Below, piece after piece: positions 51,608 through 59,078 of a stretch of DNA of 64,000 nucleotides (positions are counted from its first letter, which is position 1; the number at the start of each line of letters is the position of its first letter). The stretch comes from JASFHF01 sp050123375 (GTDB lineage Bacteria > Pseudomonadota > Gammaproteobacteria > UBA12402): assembly GCA_050123375.1 (NCBI GenBank), contig JASFHF010000002.1, positions 34,733 to 98,732 of the forward strand, read 5' to 3'. Under the pieces are notes generated by a model. It saw only the letters and a list, made by a program, of their open reading frames with translations. It did not search any database and was not told the DNA's origin. Both the position numbers and the translations under genes were made by a program.

Positions 51608-54600
51608 ATGATTACTGAAGTTTTTATTCGTAGGCCGATTTTTACTATAGTGATAAGTTTAGTTATTCTTTTAGCTGGATTGCTTGCTTATCTTAATTTA
51701 TCAGTTCGTTTATATCCTAAAGTAAATACTGCAGTTATAACTGTTTATGTCAGTTATCCTGGTGCGGATGCGGCATTGATGGAAGGGGCTGTTACCACTC
51801 CTATTGAAAATGCTTTAGGCAGTGTTGAAGGTTTAGATTATATTACTTCGGCAAGTCGTCAAGGATATTGTTATGCTTCGTTGCATCTTAAATTGGATTA
51901 CGATATCAATACAGCACTAAATGAAGTTAATGCTAAATTGGCTGCTGTTCGTGATGAATTGCCAATAGAGGTTCATGACCCACAAATAATGAAAGAGGAT
52001 CCTGATGCGCGGCCTATTATGTTTTTAAATTTTGCAAGTAACACTTTAGCAACGATAAAAATAGCAAATTACTTATATAGAGTAGTGCAGCCTCAATTGC
52101 AAACCATTTCTGGAGTATCTACTGTTAATATTTTTAGTTCGGATTATGCAATGCGAATTTGGCTTAATCCTTATTTAATGGCAGCTCACGATGTTACGCC
52201 TTGGGATATAGAAAATGTTTTTTCTAAAAATAACTTACAAATTCCAGGAGGGCAGTTGGAAAATTCATCCCAGCTCATTAATGTTAAAACTATTAGTGAT
52301 CTTAACACTGCTGCACAATTTAATAATATAATATTAAAAAGTGAAAATGGGAATTTAGTCCGTTTAAATGATATTGGTAAAACAGAGCTAGGCGCTCAGA
52401 ATAATACTATTATAACTTATGTAAACGGAAAGCCTTCAGTCCCTGTTGGAATTATTCCTGCATCGAACGCTAATTATTTATTTGTAGCTAAAGATGTAAA
52501 ATTATTATTATCTCGTTTAGTAAAAAACTTACCCACTGGCATTTCTGCTTCAATATTTTGGGATAATACTAAATTTATTTATGCTTCTATTAAAGAAATT
52601 AAAATTGCAATTTTTGAAGCGGCAATTTGTGTTATTTTAGTTATTTTTATGTTTATTGGTTCATGGCGTATTTTATTAATTCCAGTAATGTCCATTCCGC
52701 TTTCTTTAATTGGTATTTGCGCGGTGATGTATTTAATGAATTATAGTTTGAATACCATGACATTTTTAGCATTTGTACTGGCCATAGGAATGGTTGTTGA
52801 TGATGCAATTGTTGTTTCAGAAAACATACATCGGCATATAGTAAGCGGCAAAGATCCAATGAATGCCGCTATTTTGGGTTCTAAAGAAATTCAATTTGCT
52901 ATCATTGCCATGACTTTGACTTTAGCTGCGGTATATATTCCTATTGCTTTTTTACATGGATTAATTGGTGCACTATTCAAAGAATTTGCATTTACTTTAG
53001 CTGGTGCTGTTATCATTTCTGGTTTTGTTGCACTTACGCTTTTGCCCATGATGTGTTCTAAAATAATGACGAAGAATGATGTAAATAATTATTTGCCGGC
53101 TAAAATTAATCAATTTTCGGAAAGAATTATAAGTTTTTATGAAAATATGCTAATAAAAATTTTATACATGAGAAGGTTGGTAATTTTTATTTTACCTATA
53201 ATTATCGTTGGTTGTATATTATTTTATCATTTTATTCCTAGAGAGCTTGCACCCAAAGAAGATACTGGTACCATAGTTACCTTTGCGTATACGCCAACTT
53301 CAGCGAATATAAATTATACCGCTAAATATACTAAACTTTTAGAGCCTATTTTTAAGAAAGTTCCTGAAGTGGAAAATTACGTTATTGTAAATGGTGATGG
53401 TGGTAACGCAAATACTGCTTTTGCTTTATTAGATTTCAAGCCGTGGAGCAAGAGAAAACGAACAAGTGATGAAATCATTAAGTCTATGTCATCAGTGATG
53501 ATGGCAATACCAGAAATTATAGCACAGCCAACTAATCCATCTGAAATTCCAGGGGCAAGCTCTTGGAAAGGGTCAGTTAATATTGAATTACAGACTACTG
53601 GTAATTATTTGGAGTTAAACAATATTTTACAAAAATTTTTACGGGCAGCACATGACAATAAGTTTTTAGTTAATTTGAATACAAATTTGAAGCTTGATCA
53701 GAGGCAAGACAATATTTTAATTGACAGAATAAAAGCTGCTGATATGGGAATATCAATAAAAGATATAGGATATGCAGTTAACTTGGCTATGGGACAGCCA
53801 ACCGTAAGTCACTTTAACATGTTTGGTCGTAATTATGATATTGTTCCTCAACTTTTGCCGCAGTTTAGAAAATCTGACGTTGCAATTAATTCTTTACAGT
53901 TACGCACAAATGGTGGCAATTTAGTTCCATTGTCTAATTTAATTAAGATTCAGAAAACTATTAGTCCGCAAAGCTTAAATCATTTTCAGCAATTGCGTTC
54001 AGCTTCGATAACAGCGGGACTTGCTCCGGGATATACTTTAGGTGAAGCATTGAAGTTTTTTCAAAAGTTGTCGAAAAAAATATTACCACAGGATATGCAA
54101 ATTAATTATAGCGGTGAATCGCGTTTATATTTTCAATCTAGCAGCCAAATACATATTTTATTTATTTTTTCTGTTTTGGTCATTTTTTTGGTACTGGCAG
54201 CTCAATTTGAAAGTTTTCGTAATCCATTTATAGTGTTACTTGCTGTTCCGTTTTCATTATTTGGTGCATTGCTGATTATGTTCTTGACTGGTTGTACATT
54301 GAATATATATTCTGAAATTGGAATAATTACTTTAGTTGGATTGATAAGCAAGCATGGGATTTTAATGGTAGAATTTGCTAACCAACTTCAGTTTAAAGGT
54401 AAAGACGTTAAGGGTGCTATCATCACTGCAGCTTTGATTAGATTAAGGCCAATTTTGATGACTACAGCAGCGATGGTTTTAGGGGCAATACCTTTAGTGT
54501 TTGCTAATGGTGCTGGCGCTAATAGTCGACGACAAATTGGATTAGTTATCGTAGGTGGTATGTTGATTGGAACTTTTTTTACCATTTTTATGTTACCGAC

Positions 54601-54652
54601 GATGTATACTTATTTGGCTAAATGTAGGTTTGGCAGTAGAGAAATTTTATAG
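51608..54652 (+). CDS. RND efflux pump, inner-membrane subunit (AcrB/HAE1 type)
   Basis: A 1014-residue proton-driven pump. It starts with the standard I-T-E-V-F-I-R-R-P-I-F and has 12 helices with two large periplasmic loops. The proton-relay Asp pair is in I-G-M-V-V-D-D-A-I-V-V-S-E-N (residue about 405); the C-terminal half has F-A-N-Q-L and G-L-I-S-K-H-G-I-L-M-V-E with the relay Lys. Length is normal. It is followed after 12 bases by its adaptor. No outer-membrane TolC-like gene lies nearby, so a chromosomal one must serve. The location behind the maturase and MFS genes suggests export of the island's products or resistance to them. Confidence 0.9.
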   Translation: MITEVFIRRPIFTIVISLVILLAGLLAYLNLSVRLYPKVNTAVITVYVSYPGADAALMEGAVTTPIENALGSVEGLDYITSASRQGYCYASLHLKLDYDINTALNEVNAKLAAVRDELPIEVHDPQIMKEDPDARPIMFLNFASNTLATIKIANYLYRVVQPQLQTISGVSTVNIFSSDYAMRIWLNPYLMAAHDVTPWDIENVFSKNNLQIPGGQLENSSQLINVKTISDLNTAAQFNNIILKSENGNLVRLNDIGKTELGAQNNTIITYVNGKPSVPVGIIPASNANYLFVAKDVKLLLSRLVKNLPTGISASIFWDNTKFIYASIKEIKIAIFEAAICVILVIFMFIGSWRILLIPVMSIPLSLIGICAVMYLMNYSLNTMTFLAFVLAIGMVVDDAIVVSENIHRHIVSGKDPMNAAILGSKEIQFAIIAMTLTLAAVYIPIAFLHGLIGALFKEFAFTLAGAVIISGFVALTLLPMMCSKIMTKNDVNNYLPAKINQFSERIISFYENMLIKILYMRRLVIFILPIIIVGCILFYHFIPRELAPKEDTGTIVTFAYTPTSANINYTAKYTKLLEPIFKKVPEVENYVIVNGDGGNANTAFALLDFKPWSKRKRTSDEIIKSMSSVMMAIPEIIAQPTNPSEIPGASSWKGSVNIELQTTGNYLELNNILQKFLRAAHDNKFLVNLNTNLKLDQRQDNILIDRIKAADMGISIKDIGYAVNLAMGQPTVSHFNMFGRNYDIVPQLLPQFRKSDVAINSLQLRTNGGNLVPLSNLIKIQKTISPQSLNHFQQLRSASITAGLAPGYTLGEALKFFQKLSKKILPQDMQINYSGESRLYFQSSSQIHILFIFSVLVIFLVLAAQFESFRNPFIVLLAVPFSLFGALLIMFLTGCTLNIYSEIGIITLVGLISKHGILMVEFANQLQFKGKDVKGAIITAALIRLRPILMTTAAMVLGAIPLVFANGAGANSRRQIGLVIVGGMLIGTFFTIFMLPTMYTYLAKCRFGSREIL

Positions 54653-54664
54653 GTACATTTTTAT

Positions 54665-55696
54665 ATGTTAAAAAAATTTTTAATGTTGTTAACAATTGTT
54701 ACTGCATTTAGTCCAGTATGCATGACCTATAGTAAGGAGAAATTATCTTCAGAGCCTGTAAAAGTGAAAACTGTCAAGATTAAGTATCAGAAACAGAAGC
54801 AGCAATTAATTGCAATAGGAACGCTTGTTGGTATGCCTGGTATTGTAGTACGCTCTGAAGTTTCGGGTCGTGTTACAAAAATTTATTTTAAATCTGGTGA
54901 GAGAGTTAAGATGGGCGCTCCATTACTTAAGCTAGATTATGACGATGTAAATGCACGGTTAGCACAAGCTCAAGCCAGGTTAGATTTGGCAAAATTACAA
55001 CTTGGTCGTTATAGAAAATTATACAAAAAACACTTTTTTTCTAAGGATAATTTTGATAAATCAAAAACCGATTTGGCCACTTATCAAGCGGAAGTTGCTC
55101 AATATAAAGCCGAATTAAAGAAGAGAATTATCTTAGCACCTTTTAGTGGTAATTTAGGCATATTTAAGGTAAATATTGGTGATTATATAGGTATTGGGCA
55201 GGACATAGTTAGTTTAAATTCATTAAATCCTATTGGAGTTGATTTTAGCATTCCAGAATTATATTTAAGTAAAATCTCTGTAGGTCAGGAAGTGTTATTA
55301 AAAAGTGATTCTTATCCTAATGAAAATTTTGAGGGAAAAGTTATTGCGTGTGAATCAAAGATAGATCAGTCGACGCGTACTTTAAAAATACGTGCTAGTG
55401 TTATCAACAAGAGAAATGAGCTTTTGCCGGGTGGATTTGTTAAAGTGGTTTTGAGAATAGGCAGACAATTAAAAATTATTACTATCCCACAAATAGCAGT
55501 GATATATTCTGTAAATGGAGATTATGTTTATAGAGTCGTTGGCAACAAGGCGCAAAAAACTAAAATAGTTTTAGCCGGTAATTATGATGAACAGGATGTT
55601 GTTACTTCGGGCTTGAAGGTTGGGGATAAAATTGTAGTTGCTGGTCAATTAAAAATACATAATGGTTCTTTGATTTCTGTAGTAAATAATCATTAG
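54665..55696 (+). CDS. RND periplasmic adaptor (membrane fusion protein)
   Basis: A 343-residue AcrA/HlyD-type protein with signal peptide (M-L-K-K-F-L-M-L-L-T-I-V-T-A-F-S). The beta-barrel/lipoyl part has V-V-R-S-E-V-S-G-R-V-T-K-I-Y-F-K-S-G-E-R-V-K-M-G-A-P-L-L-K-L-D (lipoyl half-motif), a short alpha hairpin (A-Q-A-Q-A-R-L-D-L-A-K-L-Q-L-G-R-Y) and the second lipoyl half A-P-F-S-G-N-L-G. No lipobox Cys is placed right after the signal, so it is not obviously a lipoprotein. It is co-transcribed with the pump and converges on the regulator gene with only 11 bases between the stops. Confidence 0.9.
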   Translation: MLKKFLMLLTIVTAFSPVCMTYSKEKLSSEPVKVKTVKIKYQKQKQQLIAIGTLVGMPGIVVRSEVSGRVTKIYFKSGERVKMGAPLLKLDYDDVNARLAQAQARLDLAKLQLGRYRKLYKKHFFSKDNFDKSKTDLATYQAEVAQYKAELKKRIILAPFSGNLGIFKVNIGDYIGIGQDIVSLNSLNPIGVDFSIPELYLSKISVGQEVLLKSDSYPNENFEGKVIACESKIDQSTRTLKIRASVINKRNELLPGGFVKVVLRIGRQLKIITIPQIAVIYSVNGDYVYRVVGNKAQKTKIVLAGNYDEQDVVTSGLKVGDKIVVAGQLKIHNGSLISVVNNH

Positions 55697-55707
55697 TTTA
55701 TCAAATG

Positions 55708-56358
55708 TTATTGAGATTCTATATTATTGCTAGTGATTATACCATACTGCAATGCTAACCGGGTTAATTCAACATCACTGCTAACTTCAAGTTTTTCAAA
55801 AATGCGGTAACGATAAGTATTAACAGTTTTAGCGCTTAAATGCAGTGTTGCAGCAATTTGCGGCGCTTTTTGTCCTTTGATTATCATATTCATAACTTGG
55901 AATTCCCGATCAGATAGTTTATCAAGAGGTGATGAATTGTTATTAAGCGCAAGTTTTTGCGCAATTTCAGGACTTACATACCGTTGACCAGCATGTACTT
56001 TTTTGATTGCGTCGATTAGATCTTTTGGTTTGCAGTCTTTAGTGATATAGCCAGCAGCATTTGCTTCCAAAAGTTTTAGAGGAAAAATTTTATTATCACA
56101 AACAGTTAAAATTAAAATTTTAATGTCAGGTATTAGTTGTAATAATTTGCGTGTTGCTTCAAAGCCGTCCATGTTTGGCATTTTTAGATCCATTAATACT
56201 ATTTCCGGTTTGTATTTTTTTGCCAGAGCTATAGCTTCTGCTCCATCTGAACCTTGTTCCGGCACAATTTCTATATCTTTGACACTTTGCAATTGGCTGG
56301 CAATGCCGCTGCGAATTAATTCGTGATCATCTACTATTAAGATTTTGATTTTACTCAT
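55708..56358 (-). CDS. GacA/UvrY/LetA-like response regulator
   Basis: A 216-residue NarL/FixJ-type regulator. Receiver: V-D-D-H-E-L-I-R-S-G acidic pocket, phospho-Asp in I-V-L-M-D-L-K-M-P, Thr in I-L-T-V, and Lys in Y-I-T-K-D. LuxR helix-turn-helix: L-S-D-R-E-F-Q-V-M-N-M-I-I-K-G-Q-K-A-P-Q-I-A-A-T-L-H-L-S-A-K-T-V-N-T-Y-R-Y-R-I. The V-N-T-Y-R-Y-R-I-F-E-K-L segment is that of GacA/UvrY/LetA, which in gammaproteobacteria switches on small RNAs that sequester CsrA. No kinase gene is adjacent. It is the last gene inside the right att core; whether it is an island gene or a core gene trapped by the boundary is open. Confidence 0.85.
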   Translation of the reverse strand: MSKIKILIVDDHELIRSGIASQLQSVKDIEIVPEQGSDGAEAIALAKKYKPEIVLMDLKMPNMDGFEATRKLLQLIPDIKILILTVCDNKIFPLKLLEANAAGYITKDCKPKDLIDAIKKVHAGQRYVSPEIAQKLALNNNSSPLDKLSDREFQVMNMIIKGQKAPQIAATLHLSAKTVNTYRYRIFEKLEVSSDVELTRLALQYGIITSNNIESQ

Positions 56359-56553
56359 GGTGATATTCCATTATATAAGTTAATATTGTATTAATTATGG
56401 ACGATTAATTAATATTTGCCAGGAATTATTTATAGAATATTTTATAGGATATATATTATACAAAAAACGTGGTTTTTTTGCTTGAAACAAGAACAGATCA
56501 GTTGCGCCCGATTTTTGAGATCCTATGCTTACTTATCATTATTTGCTAATCAA

Positions 56554-56575
56554 TTTGCCACATTATTGCCACATT
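56554..56575 (+). promoter_or_regulatory. Integrase arm-like direct repeat at the right end of the island
   Basis: TTTGCCACATT-A-TTGCCACATT lies 29 bases left of the right core, the same distance as the related repeat at 24034-24055 from the left core. The preceding 180 bases contain AT-rich sequence and presumably the promoter of the regulator on the minus strand. Confidence 0.5.
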
Positions 56576-56604
56576 CAGATTTATCAAGATCAAGGATCGG
56601 TGTC

Positions 56605-56672
56605 ATAACCCCTTGATTTTATTAATAGCTACGGGTGGGCTCGAACCACCGACCTCGGCATTATGAGTGCCG
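56605..56672. repeat. Right attachment core of the island
   Basis: Identical to 24085-24152 over 68 bases, and part of the intact tRNA-Met gene. The spacing of the two copies is 32,520 bases. Beyond base 56672 the copies diverge at once. Confidence 0.9.
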
Positions 56673-56699
56673 CGCTCTAACCAGCTGAGCTACGTAGCC
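56626..56699 (-). tRNA. tRNA-Met (CAT), elongator
   Basis: On the minus strand a complete cloverleaf is read: acceptor GGCTACG, D-arm GCTCAGCTGGTTAGAGC, anticodon stem and loop with CAT flanked by CT and AA, T-arm GGTGGTTCGAGCCCACC, and acceptor 3' CGTAGCT plus A. The 5' half matches elongator tRNA-Met (GGCTACGTAGCTCAG) and not the initiator, which begins with an unpaired C. Position 1-72 is a G-U pair and no CCA is encoded (the next bases are TTA). The 3' half lies inside the att core, so the island has rebuilt the gene's end. Confidence 0.9.
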
Positions 56700-56736
56700 A
56701 TATTGTAAAGTATAGGCGCTTTTGGTGACCGGGGCT

Positions 56737-56787
56737 ATTCTGACTGGTCGAAAAAGGCTTGTCAAGCACTACAATTTACCATAAAAT
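56737..56787. promoter_or_regulatory. Divergent promoters sharing a -35 palindrome
   Basis: For rpsF: TTGTCA at 56759-56764, 17-base spacer, TAAAAT at 56782-56787. For tRNA-Met on the other strand: TTGACA at 56765-56760, 17-base spacer, CAGAAT at 56742-56737. The two -35 boxes overlap in the palindrome CTTGTCAAG, so they should compete. The rpsF leader then runs 60 bases to its ATG. Confidence 0.5.
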
Positions 56788-56847
56788 AATCAACCCTTGC
56801 TTCACTGTGTAGTGCAGGAAGCTTTTTAACCCGAAAGGAGAGTATAT

Positions 56848-57360
56848 ATGCGACATTATGAAATCGTATTTTTGGTGCATCCTGACCAAAGCGATCAAGT
56901 TCCAGCGATGATCGAGCGTTATCGCAAACTTATTTCTGATCATCAAGGGCAAATTCACCGTCTTGAAAATTGGGGTAGACGTCATTTAGCTTATCCAATT
57001 AATAAAGTTCATAAAGCACATTATGTGTTGATGAACATTGAATCTAATCAACAAGTCTTAAAAGAAATAGAAAATTTATTTCGGTTTAATGATGCTATAT
57101 TACGTTATTTGATTACTAAATGTGATCGAGCTGTTAATGAGCCTTCTCCTTTAGCAAAAAGTTCAGAGAAACGTTTTACTTCAGCAAAAACACCGCAATC
57201 GGTTGAGAGGGAAGCGAAAGAAAATGCAGCAGTGGAAGATGCTGGTATTACAGGAGTCAAAGAAGATCTGGCTACAGTAGAGTCTGCAGGTATGCAGACA
57301 GATGAAGAAAATGCTGCTGTAGAAGACGTGACAATTGCAGAGCAAAAGGAGGAGAAATAA
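56848..57360 (+). CDS. rpsF: 30S ribosomal protein S6 with acidic C-terminal extension
   Basis: The first 100 residues are a standard S6 (M-R-H-Y-E-I-V-F-L-V-H-P-D-Q-S; I-H-R-L-E-N-W-G-R-R-H-L-A-Y-P-I-N-K; N-D-A-I-L-R-Y-L-I), which binds S18 and 16S rRNA in the platform. The tail to residue 170 is Glu- and Ala-rich and contains near-repeats (E-N-A-A-V-E-D-A-G-I-T; E-N-A-A-V-E-D-V-T-I-A), longer than the acidic tail of most S6 proteins. GAAAGGAGAG lies just before the ATG. First gene of the operon rpsF-rpsR-DUF2232-rplI. S6-S18 autoregulation through the leader is common, but I could not identify the leader motif with confidence. Confidence 0.95.
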   Translation: MRHYEIVFLVHPDQSDQVPAMIERYRKLISDHQGQIHRLENWGRRHLAYPINKVHKAHYVLMNIESNQQVLKEIENLFRFNDAILRYLITKCDRAVNEPSPLAKSSEKRFTSAKTPQSVEREAKENAAVEDAGITGVKEDLATVESAGMQTDEENAAVEDVTIAEQKEEK

Positions 57361-57361
57361 T

Positions 57362-57583
57362 ATGGCAATGCGTAAAAAAGTTTGTTATTTCACAGTAAAT
57401 AATATTGATCATGTTGATTACAAAGATGTGAATTTATTAGAAAAATTTATTACCGATACGGGTAAAATTGTTCCAAGCAGAATTACAGGGACGAGAGCTA
57501 AATTCCAACGACAATTATCATTAGCAATTAAGCATGCACGTTTTTTAGCTTTATTGCCATATTGTGATGCTCATAGAGACTAA
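57362..57583 (+). CDS. rpsR: 30S ribosomal protein S18
   Basis: A 73-residue S18, normal length. The conserved stretch I-D-H-V-D-Y-K-D-V-N-L-L-E-K-F-I, K-I-V-P-S-R-I-T-G-T and Q-R-Q-L-S-L-A-I-K-H-A-R are present. The ATG at 57362 follows AGGAGG and lies one base after the rpsF stop; a longer frame to 57335 runs into rpsF and is rejected. Its stop overlaps the ATG of the next gene. Confidence 0.95.
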   Translation: MAMRKKVCYFTVNNIDHVDYKDVNLLEKFITDTGKIVPSRITGTRAKFQRQLSLAIKHARFLALLPYCDAHRD

Positions 57584-58485
57584 TGTTAATTAAAAAATTT
57601 ACTCAATTAATTTTACGCAGCAATATAAATGCAGCTATTGTTGCCATGTTGTGCGCTTTTTTGCCTTTATTAAGTTGGGTCAGCATGGTTATTGTAGCAT
57701 TAGTTACTTTGTGTAAAACTGCTGCGGATGGTTTTGTAATATTGTTATGGGCAGCGTTACCGTATATAGTGGTATCATCGGTTACCAGGTCGTGGTGGTC
57801 GTTAATTTATACTGTGTTATTTGGTGGTTTATTTGTTTGGATGTTGGCGATTATATGGAAGCGTTATCAAAAATTTAATCGGGTAATAGAAACAGCGGTT
57901 CTTGTTGGTGTTATAGCTATAGTAATATTTCATGGGGTTGTGCCTAATCCTCATATTTGGTGGACACAACATTTGCTTGATAATGCTAATAAATGGATTA
58001 GTAGTGCTAATTTAAAGTTAAATATGAATTGGTTCAAACAAACTGCTCCACTTGTTGCTCCATATATGACTGGTGTGCAGTGTGCATTTATTTTGTTAGG
58101 TGTTATTATACAAGTAATAATTGCAAGGGCGCTGCAGGCAAATTTAGTTAATTCATGGATTTGGCGCAAAGAGTGGCGAGAGTTTCGTATAAGCCAAATT
58201 GTAGTAATATTTTTAGCGCTGTGTTTGATTTTATTTTGGATAAAACCAGTATTATTGAAGGATTTATTACCGGTATTAGTGTTTCCATTATTGTTTGCCG
58301 GAGTAAGTTTAGTACATAGTTGTATGATTATGCTGAAAATTCCTTCAGTTTTTACGTGGTTATTTTATTTATTGATATTTTTAAGCTTGCTGTTTTTACC
58401 CTTTTTGCTGGGTATTTTGGTGTTGCTTGCAGTTATGGATAGTTTTTTAAACTTTAGATTAAAAATCCTGAAATATAGGAGTTAA
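57583..58485 (+). CDS. DUF2232 family inner-membrane protein
   Basis: A 300-residue protein with about eight hydrophobic helices, lying between rpsR and rplI as does the DUF2232 (YybS-like) gene in many gammaproteobacteria. The sequence itself has few fixed motifs; W-W-T-Q-H-L-L-D-N and P-Y-M-T-G-V-Q near the middle are typical. The start codon overlaps the rpsR stop (TAATG). Role unknown. The gene order alone makes the assignment probable. Confidence 0.8.
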   Translation: MLIKKFTQLILRSNINAAIVAMLCAFLPLLSWVSMVIVALVTLCKTAADGFVILLWAALPYIVVSSVTRSWWSLIYTVLFGGLFVWMLAIIWKRYQKFNRVIETAVLVGVIAIVIFHGVVPNPHIWWTQHLLDNANKWISSANLKLNMNWFKQTAPLVAPYMTGVQCAFILLGVIIQVIIARALQANLVNSWIWRKEWREFRISQIVVIFLALCLILFWIKPVLLKDLLPVLVFPLLFAGVSLVHSCMIMLKIPSVFTWLFYLLIFLSLLFLPFLLGILVLLAVMDSFLNFRLKILKYRS

Positions 58486-58487
58486 GT

Positions 58488-58934
58488 ATGAAAATTATAT
58501 TATTGGAAAAAGTGCATAAATTAGGAAATTTAGGTGATACGGTTGAAGTCAAATCAGGGTTCGGGCGTAATTTTTTGATTCCGCAAGGTAAGGCGGTTCC
58601 GGCTACTAAAGAAAATATTGCCAAATTTGAAGCTAGGCGTGCTGAATTAGAAAAAGCTGCGGCGGAAGCATTGGCTGCAGCCCAACAAAGAGCAGAAAAG
58701 TTCAAAGGAATAGAATTGACTATAGTTCGTAAGGCTATAGAAGAGGGCAAGTTGTTTGGTTCAGTTGGAGCGCGGGATATCGTAGACGCTTTTGCGGAAA
58801 AAGGCATGACGGTTGAAAAACGTGAAGTTATTTTACCTGAAAATATTCACGAAGTTGGTGAATATGAGATAGAATTATTATTGCATAGCGATGTTAAGGT
58901 TAAAATACCAGTGAAGATAGAGGCAGAAGGTTAG
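58488..58934 (+). CDS. rplI: 50S ribosomal protein L9
   Basis: A 148-residue L9 of normal length. The N-terminal RNA-binding domain has M-K-I-I-L-L-E-K-V-H-K-L-G-N-L-G-D-T-V-E-V-K-S-G-F-G-R-N-F-L-I-P-Q-G-K-A, followed by the long connecting helix (A-R-R-A-E-L-E-K-A-A-A-E-A-L-A-A-A-Q-Q-R-A) and the C-terminal domain with G-K-L-F-G-S-V-G. Starts three bases after the DUF2232 stop with TAGGAG in front. Confidence 0.96.
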   Translation: MKIILLEKVHKLGNLGDTVEVKSGFGRNFLIPQGKAVPATKENIAKFEARRAELEKAAAEALAAAQQRAEKFKGIELTIVRKAIEEGKLFGSVGARDIVDAFAEKGMTVEKREVILPENIHEVGEYEIELLLHSDVKVKIPVKIEAEG

Positions 58935-58941
58935 ATGTTGT

Positions 58942-59035
58942 GGGGTCGCATCTTCACTCATTAGGTAATGTCTGTGGGGTCGCATCTTCACTCATTACAT
59001 GTGCGAAGCTATGTAATGAGTGAAGATGCGACCCC
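58942..59035. repeat. Perfect 25-bp hairpin plus a third arm copy between rplI and dnaB
   Basis: 58976-59000 and 59011-59035 are 25-base perfect inverted repeats around a 10-base loop. The first 22 bases of the left arm also occur at 58942-58963 as a direct copy. So three copies of one sequence are present, two direct and one inverted. It has no T-run, and its GC-rich ends (GGGGTCGCATC) stand out. Confidence 0.85.
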
Positions 59036-59078
59036 AATTACTAGCTTTGTTCCTACCACGGAAATAAGAAGGTAAATT

